Of a DNA stretch of 64,000 nucleotides, positions 34,274 to 46,694 are shown piece by piece (the stretch's first letter is position 1; the number at the start of each line of letters is the position of its first letter). A program made the translations under genes and the position numbers. The notes under the pieces were generated by a model. That model did not search any database and was not told the DNA's origin. It saw nothing but the letters and a program-made list of their open reading frames with translations. Location of the stretch: contig NW_027331831.1 of NCBI RefSeq assembly GCF_033568475.1, positions 4,588,001 through 4,652,000 on the forward strand, in the 5' to 3' direction. This stretch comes from Henckelia pumila. Taxonomy: Eukaryota; Streptophyta; Magnoliopsida; Lamiales; Gesneriaceae.

Positions 34274-35035
34274 CATGTACCTCCAACCCATTACGCTATT
34301 TTAGCGTAATACTAATAGTGTAATTTTTACACCAAATACAAAACTCATATTCAACTCATCAACAATCAATCTTACACTAAATATTCTCCGATTATTTTAT
34401 TTATAACTACTAATTTGTTCCACAGAATATTTATTAACTTAATTAAATATCAATAAATTAATTATATATTTAATTAATTTTTATATGATAATGATTTAAA
34501 AAATTAATTAATTTAAATTAATAATTAAAATTTAAAAATATTACTTTAAGAAATTTATATAATAAATTTTAAAATTACAGGGTATGTATAAATTTTTTTA
34601 TAGCTTTCAATTTTATATAACATATTGACTAATTAAAATTTGATTATTTTAAGTAAATAAATATGCAATTATAAAACAATAATTTATTTATTAAATAAAT
34701 AGAATTAATTTAAGTAAAAGGTTAAATTTACGAAATAAAATAATGAAATTATTATAATAAATCATTATTAAACTTAAAATACATGACATTAAACAAATTA
34801 CAATAATTAAATAAATAAAACTAAAATATGACAAACATATATAACTATTAATTAATAAATAAAAAAAATTTCAAGTCGTGTTCTTACAGTGTTGCACCAA
34901 ATATAATGTAACTGTAGTTTTGCTCCAACCTAGCGCTGAAAATAGCGCTGATTTGAGCAAAAAATCTAACACCAATTTGGCGTACATCAAATTGGTGTTA
35001 GATTGAAGATGCTCTTAAAGATGGCTCTTGTTCGC
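34274..35035. repeat. MITE-like element, GAGCATCTTCAA ends
   Basis: The right end GATTGAAGATGCTCTTA is the inverse of the common plant MITE start TAAGAGCATCTTCAATC. The left end (CCTCCAACCCATTACGC) is a diverged version. Its first 130 bp match the tract at 1299-1440. Inside the right end, ACCAATTTGGCGTACATC/AAATTGGTGTTAGATTG forms a nested inverted repeat. Confidence 0.55.
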
Positions 35036-36687
35036 AGACCGCTATTTGCATAAAAACACAATAAATAAAAAATATTTTGAGCCACAAATATATATCGAGT
35101 TTTTCTACTGTTCACTTGATCACGAAATATCGAAAAACACATTTACTACTTTTAAAAAATACACAAACTCGTATATAAGTAGAGACGCGCATGTTCAAAA
35201 TTAAATCATACACTTCAGGCAATTATATATCTTCCATCAATGTATATGAATGTCAGTTAGTTACATCGTTTAATTTTGTAAAAAAAAAAAATTTTGTTGA
35301 GATGCTCATCTTCATGAAAGGATGAAGCCCACGTACTTGCAGCGGCTCAAAACTATGGCGTAATAATTAATTATTCTTTTTGTTGATTCTTTGGAATTCT
35401 CGATGAAAATATGGATGGTCGAGAGAAGGAAGCTCGAAGGCACCAACTATTTATTTCTGCCACTATTATTAAATATATTACTCCAATTTAATTATTGTCA
35501 TATTTTATTACACTTTTTACATGTTAAATTAAATAATACTAACTTTCCCCCCCATACTCCCTTTCTAGTTTCTACGAGAGAATAAATTAAAGCAAACACA
35601 AAAACTATATCTATCATCTATGCTGGCTTTCTTACTTCGACTAAAATAAATGCAAATATTAATAAGAAATATAGAAAAAACTAACTATAATAAGGAAGAG
35701 GAGAACAAACTCCATCATAACACCAAAACTTATGTTATTTATTATAAAAAAAATCTTATGAGATGATGCCATGAATAGTTAATTGTAAAATTGATTTTCG
35801 AAACTTGACTTATATAAACGTATTAATTTTTATGTAAAAAAAATCTCATGAGACGATAAAAAAATTTCTATAAGACGATCTTATTAGTCAATTTTATGAA
35901 ACGGATCTCCGATCCGATTTATTTATATAAAAATATTATTTTTATGTCAAAAATATTAGTTTTCACTACAAAATCACATAGATTCATCTCTCACAAGACA
36001 TATTCGTTATATATTTTCAAGTAATTATTGAAGACAAAATTCATAACAAACTTTTCTTTTTCAATGATCTGGTGTTGATATTATATATGCACTTTCGATT
36101 AAAAGAGAGATAATGAATGCCTAAAATCAAATATAAAGATATTTTTTTAAAAAAATTGAAAGATACAAGACCGAAAAGGTTATAAATTCGATAATATAAT
36201 TGAACAAAATCTTAAAAAACTCAAGTATGCAAATTAAAATTTCAATTTTTCTAAATTATAAAGACCAAAAAACTGTTTTGTTTATTTATTTCTTAGGTTA
36301 TTTTTATTTTATTATTATTTCTACAAATAAGTAGTCCAAATTATTGTTTGAGAAGAACTAGCATATGTCGATTATTGTTAACTTCTAGTACTAAGAAAAA
36401 TATATTTTAAAATTGAAAAATAATAATGTCAACGAAAACACAAAAATAAGGATAAAACCTACAAATACAAAAGCCTGAACGATTTCCTCACCATTTCACA
36501 AAACTTTCCGTTGCGTCTCTCTCTTTTTCTCCATGTTTTCTTCTGCCCAAATCGCCGACTTCTCGATAATTCTGGCAAAATCCGTGCCCATTTGTGTTGA
36601 TACAGAGATCTACGACTATATTGGTGTGTAGAGTTTTGTAATTTTGGGCGAATTAAAGTGGGTTTTTTAAAATCCTAAACAATTGTT

Positions 36688-39591
36688 ATGGAATCGGGCA
36701 GTTCGTTTGAAAGTGGGTTACCGGAAAAGTCGTCGGACTTTGCTTTTGCGTTCAATGACGTCAATTTCTCTGATAGGGTTCTTCGTATTGAGATCTTGCT
36801 CGATGTGCCTGGATCCAAACCCGACCCCCATGACAGCCTCGCTGATTGGGCGCGTAACCGGAAGCGGCGCCGCGATGATCAGCTCAATGGTATCACTGTT
36901 TTTCTCTTTTTATATTGTGGGTGATTTGAATAGTTTTGGGTTTTATGGTGTATGTAATAAGGTATTTGTAGTTTTGATGCATTTGTTGTATTGCATTTCA
37001 TTTGATTTGTTTTATTTTGTTTTTCTAAGGTTTTACACTTTGTGATGAGATTTTGATGAGGTGAACTCTACCCAGCCGAAACCAACAGTTTTGATATGTT
37101 TGTTGCCTGTATGAATCCAACTGCCATATTGACAATAATACTTTCAGAATTTTATGTTTAGAAATGTAAATATTCATGGTTTAGTACTTGTTTTTATCAC
37201 TTAGCTGTGTAATCTTTGTGGTTACCAAGTTCTTTTTATTAATTGTGATCCATTGAACTCAGCGGTAGAGTTGACTGTGCAACGTGAAGAACAGATAATG
37301 AGTTGCAATATCCCAGATATGGAAGATGGTGTTACGTATGAAAATGTAGAAGAAGCTGTGGCAATGATTGAGGAGCCACCGCTAAATGTAGCGCTGTCTA
37401 TAAATCACCAGCCTGATATGACAAGTAGGAGTTCCCCGTTTTTGTTCCAATCTCATGTTGCTCTTTAAAAGTTTTCATAGATTTTCAAAAGTTCCTTTGC
37501 GATTTGTCATGAACATTTCAAAATGGTTTTACTCTGCTCAATTCGTTCCTGGTTTATTATTTTGAAATTACAATATATGATTAAAATTGGAATTATGGAG
37601 AGCATTATTTCAACCATTTGACAAATCTATCTGACACATGTATGCAATGAAGCTACACAGGTTAATGAAACATCTACAGGAATGGACTACTCAGCAATTG
37701 TAGTGAAAACCATTCATATCAGCTCCCCTATTTTGGCAGCAAAGAGTCCATTCTTTTACAAGGTAGGCCGTCCAGAATGCATTCTGTTGTTTTCTTGTGT
37801 GTTTATTTATGTTTATATTTATATTTTCATTGTTTATTTCATTCTAGTTGTTCTCAAATGGTATGAGAGAGTCAGAGCAGCGACATGTAACTCTACGGAT
37901 CCATGCCTCTGGTAAACATAGATGCACATCAAGTATTTATTGCTGCTTATTTTTGGTATTTATATTAACTTGGACCATAGTATTAAACTTCTTTGAATAT
38001 TCAAGTGTTCAGAGTTCAATATATCTAGTACTTTGATTGTGTTCACATAGGGCTTTGTGAAATTGTGTACTTTTTGGAACTGGATGAAGCACTTGTATAA
38101 TCTGTCTTTTTTATGTAATTTGTGTAATTTGTCAAACATAAGGCAACAGTAAATCAATTTAATTGCGACAATGTTTTCCAATTCAAATGGTAGTACATAA
38201 TGTCCATGAAGTTCATTAATGTGACAGTATTGCTTTCTTGTCATGTATGATTTCAATATGCTGAACTTTCCTTTTTTTGGTGCCCACTTTGGCGAGCAGA
38301 GGAAGCTGCTCTCATGGATTTGCTAAATTTTATGTATAGCAATTCTTTAACAAGAACTACACCATCCGCTTTGTTGGATGTGTTGATGGCTGCTGACAAA
38401 TATGAGGTTGCATCATGCATGAGATACTGCAGCCGTCTATTACGAAACTTGCCGATGACCTGTGAATCAGCATTGCTTTATTTGGATCTTCCTTCAACAG
38501 TTTTGATGGCTGATACAGTTCAGCCACTTACAGATGCTGCCAAGCAATTTCTTGCCGAACGCTTCAAGGACATGAGCAAGTGAGCTCCTGGCTATTGTGT
38601 GAAAGATATGCGTGTTTTTCACATTTTTAGTTGTCTATTGGCTTTATTGGCTTTCGAATGTTTCTCTACTATTAATTAGTTTACTTTGGATTGTTCAGGT
38701 TTTTTTTTTTTTTTTTTCCCTGTTTAAGGTTTTACTGAGGCTATTTTCACAATTACCAGGTTTCAAGAAGAAGTACTCAACCTGCCTTTATCTGGTATTG
38801 AGGCAATTCTGGCCAGTGATGATCTTCAGGTAGCTTCGGAGGATGCTATCTTAGATTTTGTGTTGAAGTGGGCTCGAATACATTACCCAAAGCTGGAGGA
38901 ACGGCGCGAAATATTGAGCACACGTCTCATTCGCCTGATTCGTTTTCCATGCATGAGTTGCCGAAAGCTAAAAAAAGTCCTAACATGGAGTGACTTTGAT
39001 CCTGAACTTGCTACCAAGGTCGTACTAGATGCTCTCTTTTTCAAGGCAGAAGTTCCATATAGGCAACGTTCTCTCGTGGCAGAGGGCAATGCTTCATTCC
39101 GTCGTTTTGCAGAGCGTGCGTATAAATACCGACCTGTCAAGGTTGTTGAATTTGAGTTACCTCGTCAACAGTGTATAGTGTATCTGGATCTAAAGCGAGA
39201 GGAATGTACAAATCTCTTCCCTTCAGGTCGAGTCTATTCCCAAGCTTTTCACCTGGGAGGGCAGGGATTTTTCTTGTCGGCCCATTGCAACATGGACCAA
39301 CAGAGTTCTTTCCATTGTTTCGGGCTGTTTTTAGGCATGCAAGAGAAAGGATCAGACAGCTTCACTGTTGACTACGAGTTCGCGTCTAGGACAAAGCCGA
39401 CCGAGGAGTTTGTGAGCAAGTATAAAGGAAACTACAACTTTACTGGAGGAAAGGCTGTAGGATACCGCAACTTATTTGGTGTGCCATGGACGGCTTTCAT
39501 AGCAGACGACAGCCCTTTTTTCATCAATGGGATTCTCCATCTAAGGGCAGAACTGACAATCAAACCACGAGTATTTCTTGATAATATGTGA
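36688..39591 (+). CDS. POB1: BTB/POZ-BACK protein, POB1/LRB-like CUL3 adaptor
   Basis: Substrate adaptor of CUL3 E3 ligases; the Arabidopsis LRB1/LRB2 (POB1) proteins mediate degradation of photoactivated phytochromes and PIF3 in the nucleus. Exons 36688-36889, 37263-37424, 37680-37762, 37848-37911, 38300-38579 and 38760-39591 join in frame to 540 residues (about 560 in Arabidopsis). N-terminal [20 protein letters not shown] is the family hallmark. RNRKRRR (57-62) is a likely nuclear signal. The BTB domain spans about 123-230 ([27 protein letters not shown]). The BACK domain covers about 264-370 ([21 protein letters not shown]). The C-terminal part ends HLRAELTIK. In exon 2 the donor ACAA|GTAGG and the acceptor at 37679 were chosen because the alternative acceptor gives an immediate stop. 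Confidence 0.94.
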
Positions 39592-40563
39592 GAAAAGCTT
39601 TGTTTATCAATTTGATCGACAGCGTTTTTCGAGTCAAGACAGATCGGGGTTGCGATTTTGTATTCCTAATGTTGAAATGCTATAATTCAGCTCAGTCTGC
39701 TTGAGATTGTTGAGAGAACTTTTGTTGGAACTTGTACATATTCCAATTCAAGATAGTGTTTGCCTTAGTCTTTCATTTGATTTTGTTTTCATCCTCTCGG
39801 CCATTCTTTTTATATTATCTTAATATGTTTTTCATCTTGTGGGACATTCCGTGCAGTTGTGAGATATCTATACATCTATCTATAATAATGTATGAACTCT
39901 TTAGAATAACCATCTTGTCAAATACTCAAATTAATGAATGAACAAAAACATTTTTTTATGTTATCTTAATTAACGTGTTTAATTTTTTGGGATATTAGAT
40001 ATATTTTTATTTATTATTATCAACAACGATCATATATTTAAACAATAGATATTATATATATACATATAAATATAGAAATTACATACAAAATCAAAGTCAT
40101 GTTATAATAATAATGGGCAAGTGTGGCGTGCATTGATACCGCAATTTATGCCAACATCACCATAATTACATTTACATCCTTCTCCTCCCACACCAAACCC
40201 TATTATTCATTTCATTTTGGGCCCCAACCCTAAATCAAGGAACTCATTCATTTCACTACTTTAGTCAACGTTTTGACTTTTATTTTTTTCTTTTCTTTTA
40301 ATTTGTATGATGATGCTAAGTCTTGGATATTGTTTTGTAAATAACTTCAATCTTCTTTAAGATAGCCAAATATAATTATATTATTTTCACTTTCCCTAAG
40401 AAAAATACTGTCTACATCTATATATCATGTTACAATTTTTCAAAGAAAAAAAATATGTTTGAAGTCACGCATGCTTTTCTCTTATTTTATTTTATATCCG
40501 ATGATAAAAACATATCTAATACAAATTATTCAACGTAAATTTACTATAATAGAGATCCCTATT

Positions 40564-40594
<31 letters not shown>

Positions 40595-40896
40595 TTCAAA
40601 ATTACATTTTCATTCAACTTATACTGGCAAGTGGCAACATATTTTATTTTAATTTTAAGCGACTTAAGATGAATTAATACCATTTTAAAAAAATAGTACA
40701 GGCTCCAATTTATTTCCTAGAAATGCATTTTTAATGAATACTTTTCCGAAAAAAACATGCCCCTACTTTTCATGATTACAGCAAAAACTACATCATTCGC
40801 CGTTGGATTGAATGCAAAATGCAATTATAGTAAGAGCCCCAAACGTGATAAAACTCAAAGCTGACAATCAACCAACTGCATGTGAACTCCAATATC
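39592..40896. other. Intergenic region with long poly-C tract
   Basis: 3' UTR of the BTB gene, then AT-rich DNA without a gene; an uninterrupted C29 run at 40564-40592 is listed separately. Confidence 0.6.
40564..40592 (+). repeat. C29 homopolymer
   Basis: 29 consecutive C in otherwise AT-rich DNA (G29 on the other strand, able to form G-quadruplexes). Length may be inexact because assemblies handle such runs poorly. Confidence 0.9.
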
Positions 40897-41811
40897 ATGT
40901 TCTACTTCATTTTTCTCATTCTGACCATAAATTTCTCACACGCCTTTGATGAAACTTTAGAATCAGTTCTCCATGACCATGCCTTGAAAGTTCTGACTCA
41001 TCGCCGCCCGCGTACCGGCGCCCTATACGACGCTCGTCTCCCTCCAAGTCTATCAGGAATCAAGGTTTCAGTTGTTGGCCTGAGAAGCAGAACCCTTTGG
41101 AGGACAGGTGCCAACTTCAGTGACTTCATAATCCCCCCTAAGACCTTGCCGTCACCGTATTCGAAAAGGGTTCTGATAGTTTACCATAATCTTGGCAACT
41201 GGTCTTCATTCTACTCCACCTTATCAGGCTACACACTGGTAAGCCCGGTCATTGGTTTTCTTGTGTATGATGCATCTTTCTTGAGCAGGGAAAGGCCATT
41301 GAAACTGTCGAAACTCGAGCTCGACACAAAGGGGAAGCCCATAACGATTCAGTTCGAGAAGTTGACGTTTTCCAGGGAAGGCGGCCGTAATCGTGACAAG
41401 AGATGTGCTGCATTTGATGAAAGTGGGAATGTGAGTATGAGTGAAATGAGCATGTCTACCGAGTGTCAAACCAGAATCCAAGGCCATTTCTCAGTAGTTA
41501 TTCCTGTCAAGAAACAGAAGCAAGCGTGGCCCCTTTGGATTGTAGGATTTTTGGGTGGATTTGTGGGGTTGATTTTGGTGGGGTTTGTTGGTAATCTGGC
41601 TGTGAGAAGTTTAGTTGGGAAAAGGAGTGAAGAAATGATGGAAAAAGAAGCAGATAATGGAGAGTTTCTGAAAACATATTGGATTCATAGCAGCAAGATG
41701 CCTAGAGCAGAAGTGACTAGAACCCAGCCTATTCTTGAGAGTGAAACTCTCCCAAATCCAAAACTTTCTTGGTTCGACTGGTCCAACAGATTCCAAAGTC
41801 GGAAACAGTGA
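40897..41811 (+). CDS. DUF1191 family membrane protein
   Basis: Plant-specific protein of unknown function. Single exon, 304 residues from ATG at 40897; the open frame extends 15 bases upstream without another ATG. An N-terminal signal peptide (MFYFIFLILTINFSHAF) is followed by the DUF1191 domain with its typical GALYDARLPPSLSGIKVSVV, LWRTGANFSDF and VYHNLGNWSS motifs and VSPVIGFLVYDAS. A membrane segment lies at about 214-236 (WPLWIVGFLGGFVGLILVGF), then a cytosolic tail with ETLPNPKLSWFDWSNR. Topology suggests a type I surface or endomembrane protein. The full-length family architecture is present. Confidence 0.9.
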   Translation: MFYFIFLILTINFSHAFDETLESVLHDHALKVLTHRRPRTGALYDARLPPSLSGIKVSVVGLRSRTLWRTGANFSDFIIPPKTLPSPYSKRVLIVYHNLGNWSSFYSTLSGYTLVSPVIGFLVYDASFLSRERPLKLSKLELDTKGKPITIQFEKLTFSREGGRNRDKRCAAFDESGNVSMSEMSMSTECQTRIQGHFSVVIPVKKQKQAWPLWIVGFLGGFVGLILVGFVGNLAVRSLVGKRSEEMMEKEADNGEFLKTYWIHSSKMPRAEVTRTQPILESETLPNPKLSWFDWSNRFQSRKQ

Positions 41812-42823
41812 TTCCGGGAGACGGGCGGATCAAAGGCGCTGCTCCAAACAAGAGGAAGGTGACTCAAAAGAAGAGTTTTTTTTTTTTTTTTTTTTTTTTT
41901 CTGCTTTTGGTAGGTCCTTAGCCGGGGATCTGTATTCAATAGTTGGCACATGTTAGCTAATCCCTTGTATCCAACAACTAATCTATGTCATTAATTGTGA
42001 TGTCTCATTCGAGTCAGACTTAGATACAAACGTTTGGATTGATACGTACGTAAATCATAATAACTATGTGAAACATGTACTAGGAGTGGTCCTAAAATGC
42101 TCGGAGTGCATTGTGGGCATCATTATATTCTTCCTTCTGAGTGATTATGATGTTCTATAAATGAGCGAAAAGTTTATGAATCGGTGCAATATATTATATT
42201 ATTAATTATTATAGAAGGTACTAGAGAAAGCGAATATTTCACAAAACACAAACACAAGTTTTCGACATGTTTAGAGCCGAGAGTTTCAAGAACACCCTGA
42301 CAAATATAGAATCGGAGTCGAATTACTCCATGCTTGTCGTATTCCTCTAGCGACATAATTTTGTGAAACACATTTCCTACTGTGCAAAAAGTTACAAGGA
42401 TCGGATTTGACCCGTCTCACATATATTTAGATTGTATGACATGAGACTTACCTTATTTTAAAGGGTAGACTGGCTAAAGATACTCACAATCAATCTGTTA
42501 AGCTATCTTGCTTTGTGATAATAGGAACAGAAAACTATCTTGTGGGCATGTGTTCGTGTGCCAAGCACATGTTCCACATTTAAGTCCCCAATTGCATCAA
42601 AAAGTATACATCAAAATGGCCATAAGTGCTTATATGGGATACAGAAAACTAATGTGTGAGATATGATGCTCAAATGGGTATTACTCCATTTATTAACTGC
42701 ATAAGCAACATTGAGAAAGCAAGAAAATTAAGGATAATATAAGCTCAAATTGAAATAGATCCCTCGAGAAAATCCAAGGTATAACGACTTCAATAACCAA
42801 ATTCTAACAACCAAACCAAACCT
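41812..42823. other. Convergent intergenic region
   Basis: Holds the 3' ends of the DUF1191 gene and of the 6PGDH gene. A T25 run at 41876-41900 lies about 65 bp after the DUF1191 stop. A GAGACGGGTC-family fragment is near 42405-42460. No gene. Confidence 0.6.
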
Positions 42824-44302
42824 CTACCTAGCCACTCTGGTCTTTCGAGCAAGCTTGGACCATTCGGTGTGGTATGATCCAGGGATATCGGTCCTCTCAT
42901 ACGTATGCGCCCCAAAATAATCCCTCTGAGCTTGCACAAGGTTGGCAGGCAGCCTACCACGCCTATAAGTATCAAAATATTGCAAACTCGCAGACATCCC
43001 GGGGACACTAACTCCCTTCTGAATCGCCAACCCAACGACTCTCCTCCACGCCGCCTGTCTCTGCACCATTTCCCTCGCAAACTCGGTGTCCACCATCAAA
43101 TTGGGCAGCCCCGGATTCCTCTGATACGCTTGTTTAATCCTATCCAAGAAAACTGCCCTGATGATGCACCCACCTTTCCAAATCCTCGCCAACTCCCCCA
43201 AGTTCAAACCCCATCCTTTCTCCACACTTTTTGACCTCAACAAATTCATTCCTTGGGCGTAACTACAGATCTTGGATGCGTAGAGAGCCTGCCGGACATC
43301 GTCAATCAACTTTTTCTTATCCACTGCAGCCACATTGTTGATCATCTCCTCGCTCAATCCTTCTTTCTTGAAAATCTCTGCGGCCGCCTCCCTCTCCTCC
43401 TTCAATCCACTCATATACCTACTATCCAACGAAGCCGCGATCGTGGGAGCTGCGATGGACAGATCAGCCGCCTGCTGCACGGTCCATTTCCCGGTTCCTT
43501 TCATCCCGGTCTTATCCAAGATCTTATCCACCAAATACCCATCGCCAGTCTCCTCATCCTTCACATTAAAGATATCGGCTGTGATCTCAACCAAGAAACT
43601 CTCCAACTCCCCCCTATTCCATTCACCAAAAATGGCCGCTAACTCCTCATTCCCCAGCCCGCCGATGTTCTTCAGCACATCATAAGCTTCTGAAATCAGC
43701 TGCATATCACCATACTCGATCCCATTATGCACCATCTTCACGAAATTCCCCGACCCCCCTTCGCCAATGTAAGTAACACAAGGGCCATCATCCACCTGCG
43801 CCGCGACCTTATCAAGAATGTGATGGATATTCAAATAGGCCCTGTGGGACCCTCCTGGCATCAAAGACGGCCCATTTCGTGCCCCGTCTTCACCCCCAGA
43901 CACTCCCATCCCAAGATAAAGCAAACCCTTACCAGAAACCTCCGAAATCCGGCGTTCGGTGTTTTCATACCACTCATTACCCCCATCGATGATCGTATCA
44001 CCGGGCTCCATGTACGCAGACATAGCAGCAATGGTCTGGTCAACTGGGGCCCCAGCTTTGACAAGAATGATCACAGATCTGGGCTTTTTTATAGAAAGGA
44101 CGAAATCTTTGGGGTTGTACTGGCCGAATAGAGGCAGGTTTCCTTCCCGATGAGCTCGATCTACGGTCTCGTCAACTTTGGACGTGGTCCGATTGTAGAC
44201 GGAAATTGGGAAGCCTTTCTCCGCGATGTTCAAGGCCAAGTTTTGACCCATCACTGCGAGGCCCGCAAGCCCGATTTGAGACAGCGTCGCTGCGGATTCC
44301 AT
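42824..44302 (-). CDS. PGD: 6-phosphogluconate dehydrogenase, decarboxylating
   Basis: Oxidative pentose phosphate pathway: 6-phosphogluconate + NADP+ to ribulose 5-phosphate + CO2 + NADPH. Intronless, 492 residues, full length. NADP-binding GLAGLAVMGQN is at 11-21 and the substrate loop GVSGGEDGARNGPS at 133-146. Catalytic Lys189 is in FVKMVHNG, with N193 and E196 nearby. The 6PGDH signature ILDKTGMKGTGKW is at 261-273. The C-terminal SLQYFDTYRRGRLPANLVQA supplies residues to the neighbouring subunit in the dimer. There is no transit peptide, and the C-terminus is KTRVAR, without a peroxisomal tripeptide, so a cytosolic (or dual cytosol/plastid) form is more likely than the peroxisomal one. 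Antisense frames inside it are shadows. Confidence 0.97.
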   Translation of the reverse strand: MESAATLSQIGLAGLAVMGQNLALNIAEKGFPISVYNRTTSKVDETVDRAHREGNLPLFGQYNPKDFVLSIKKPRSVIILVKAGAPVDQTIAAMSAYMEPGDTIIDGGNEWYENTERRISEVSGKGLLYLGMGVSGGEDGARNGPSLMPGGSHRAYLNIHHILDKVAAQVDDGPCVTYIGEGGSGNFVKMVHNGIEYGDMQLISEAYDVLKNIGGLGNEELAAIFGEWNRGELESFLVEITADIFNVKDEETGDGYLVDKILDKTGMKGTGKWTVQQAADLSIAAPTIAASLDSRYMSGLKEEREAAAEIFKKEGLSEEMINNVAAVDKKKLIDDVRQALYASKICSYAQGMNLLRSKSVEKGWGLNLGELARIWKGGCIIRAVFLDRIKQAYQRNPGLPNLMVDTEFAREMVQRQAAWRRVVGLAIQKGVSVPGMSASLQYFDTYRRGRLPANLVQAQRDYFGAHTYERTDIPGSYHTEWSKLARKTRVAR

Positions 44303-46690
44303 TGCTCCTTCGACTGTAGATTTCTCGAGATATCAGCTATGGCAGGCGAAGAAAAATGTTGGCTTCTCGAAAATGGAGAAACACGAGCACATAACAATGC
44401 TGGTGTTATGGCTGAGTAAATATAACACCCGCCGGATTAGGTTGTTAAATTACTCTTTTAACCTCCGTATTCCTCTGTTTCGTGCCCAATCAAATTTTTT
44501 TATCCTTCAAAAAATATTAATATTAATAAACAAAAATCTTCCCATTTTTGTCAAAAGTAACAAAACATCGTTTGTATTGAAAATCATCGTATTTTTTTAC
44601 TATTAATTTATTATTAAGCAATTTAATTTAAAAAATGGTGAGACGGTAGATCGAATTATTTTTTTATATTTTCAATAAAAATTACAATTTTTTCATGAGA
44701 TATTCTGAATAGAATATTTATTTCTCAAAATTAACCCGTGAAATCATGTTAAGAGATTTTGGTGTTAATATTATATCTTTTGGCGAGTTTCTTTCTTTTT
44801 GGTCCCAAAATTTTATACAGAGTTTTATTTGAGGATATTTTTTGAGACTTAAAATATTGTAAAAATAAAAACAAATTGAGGATAGGATTATTACCAACGA
44901 AGGACCACTAATGTAAATATTTACTTCATCCACTTGATAATTAAACACTTGATGGATTTTATTATTCTTATTTTTTTTGCTTTTTTTAAAAACATTGATG
45001 AGTAATATTTTACATTTTTCGAAATAAATTTAGATTACATGGTACAATTGTAGAAGGGCAATTAAGGTTGACGTAGGTTTTGGGGTGGCGGAATGGCCGA
45101 GGCTAAAAGTTTCGATGACTTCTAGGATGCTCCAAACGCTGTCGTTTCGCGGGCACCAACAAGGCTGGGACATGTTTGGTTTGGTGAGCAAAGGAATGTA
45201 TCTTTTGGTGTGCCACAAGGGACATTTTTCGAGTCAAATTAAGGCTACAAGTATATTTATATTTTGTTGGATCCACAGCAAAATCACAACTTTGCTTCAT
45301 CTACGCCCCTTTGTATATTTATTTATTCTTTTCAAATTTCGTTTGGTTCGTAAAATAACATAAGATTTTATCATGATGATATATATATATATATCTAATT
45401 ATTACAGCATTCGAGTAAAATGAGATATGAAACGAGGATATGACAATAATTAATCGTTTTATTTTAATTTTAAACAGTGTCCAAAAATAGTCGGAATATT
45501 GCATCAAATTGAGTGCATTTAATTAATGGAATCAAAATAAATGTTATTTGGCCATCTTGAGTACTTTAGCTTCTTAAACACGTGCAAAATTAAAGTTGGA
45601 AAATAATAGTAACATCATAGCTAGCTATTACTACAACATTAAACCTATTGTTGGATTGTTATTGAATAAATTAATTAAATACAGATCAAAAGTCACATAT
45701 GCATTTAGAAAACTGAAAATACTGATTACGTATAAATATATCAACCCAGAAAACTATTTGTTTTAGAAGTTTGCAAATTTTGTAGGAGAATATGCTAAAA
45801 TTTCTTCCATATATCAAATTTCGCATGTTATGAATTTCGACATTATTTGTTCATGTTCACCATGTTTTTTAGGCAAAATGTCAATTTCAGTCCTGTATAT
45901 ATTGATGTGTGACCATTTTTAATATTCTATGTTTCAATAAATAAAAAATAGTCTCGTAATTATATTCTTTTGATCAATTTTAGTCATTTCAACCTAAAAT
46001 ACGTAATTAAATGACTAATATGCTTCAATTTTTGTAAGTACACGGTTAGGAAAAAGTTCTCGATAAATGAACGTGTGTTTGACAACGTAGTCATAAATTT
46101 TAACAATGATATTATCCATTTAATTACATGATCTTGATGTAAATGACTAAAATTGATCAAATACATAGTTATAAAATTGATAAACATACAATTAATATCA
46201 CTTATAAAAATGTCATACATAAAATTGACATTCTGTCTTTTTATCTTAATATATAATTATAAATAGATATGCAAAATATGAAATTGGGTAGCTTCCGAAT
46301 CTCGAAAGATAATAATCTCAACAATTTTTTTTTTACAGTACTATAGAAAAATAACATCCCGTAGGCAAAGAAAAAAGGGAAAATTATAGTCTTAATTCAA
46401 CATTTTTACTTCTTAATTTATAAACCTACTTGGAACGAAGAGTTACATTGAAATATATATATAACACCGTGTGTATTTTAATTCCAGAGACCGATGCCTG
46501 CCGGATATTCAAATGCCTATTATTAGATGAAAATAATGAAAAATGCTATACATGTTCCCTTACACGCGCGTTTTCCAACGAAAACATCTTTCAATTCATA
46601 TATATAAGATAATTTTGCATGTCATTTAAAAAACGTAAAATCATGTGTAATCGAACGTGTACTTGTAACTTTAATTAAAAAATAATTAAT
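44303..46690. other. Intergenic DNA
   Basis: The first 120 bp are the 6PGDH promoter/5' UTR side. The remainder is AT-rich without a supported gene. A tract at 45065-45240 is less AT-rich (GGTGGCGGAATGGCCGAGG) but shows no coding or tRNA structure. A (TA)n run is near 45378-45395, and a TIR-type element at 45875-46235 is listed. Confidence 0.55.
45875..46235. repeat. TIR-type nonautonomous element
   Basis: The left end GGCAAAATGTCAATTTCAGT is roughly mirrored by the right end, which in reverse reads GACAGAATGTCAATTTTATG. TAGTCATTT and AATGACTAAAATTGATCAA words face each other internally. Noncoding and similar in style to 33764-34054 but not the same sequence. Confidence 0.5.
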
Positions 46691-46694
46691 TGTC

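Larger units (their letters stand above)
32501..36600. other. AT-rich intergenic DNA with small repeats
   Basis: No gene supported; the open frames at 33778 and 35391 are not conserved-looking. Contains (TA)n at about 32993-33012, two TIR-type elements (33764-34054 and 34274-35035) and a GAGACGGGTC-family fragment near 35845-35995. Confidence 0.55.

Noticed and set aside
43253-43642. Open frames opposite the 6PGDH gene (also 42905-43234, 43727-44131)
   Set aside because: Shadows of a full-length, strongly conserved intronless gene; GC-rich codon use keeps the antisense open.
45085-45363. 92-residue open frame and a tRNA-like GGTGGCGGAATGGCCGAGG start
   Set aside because: No cloverleaf can be drawn with matching acceptor, anticodon and T arms, and the frame shows no known motif.
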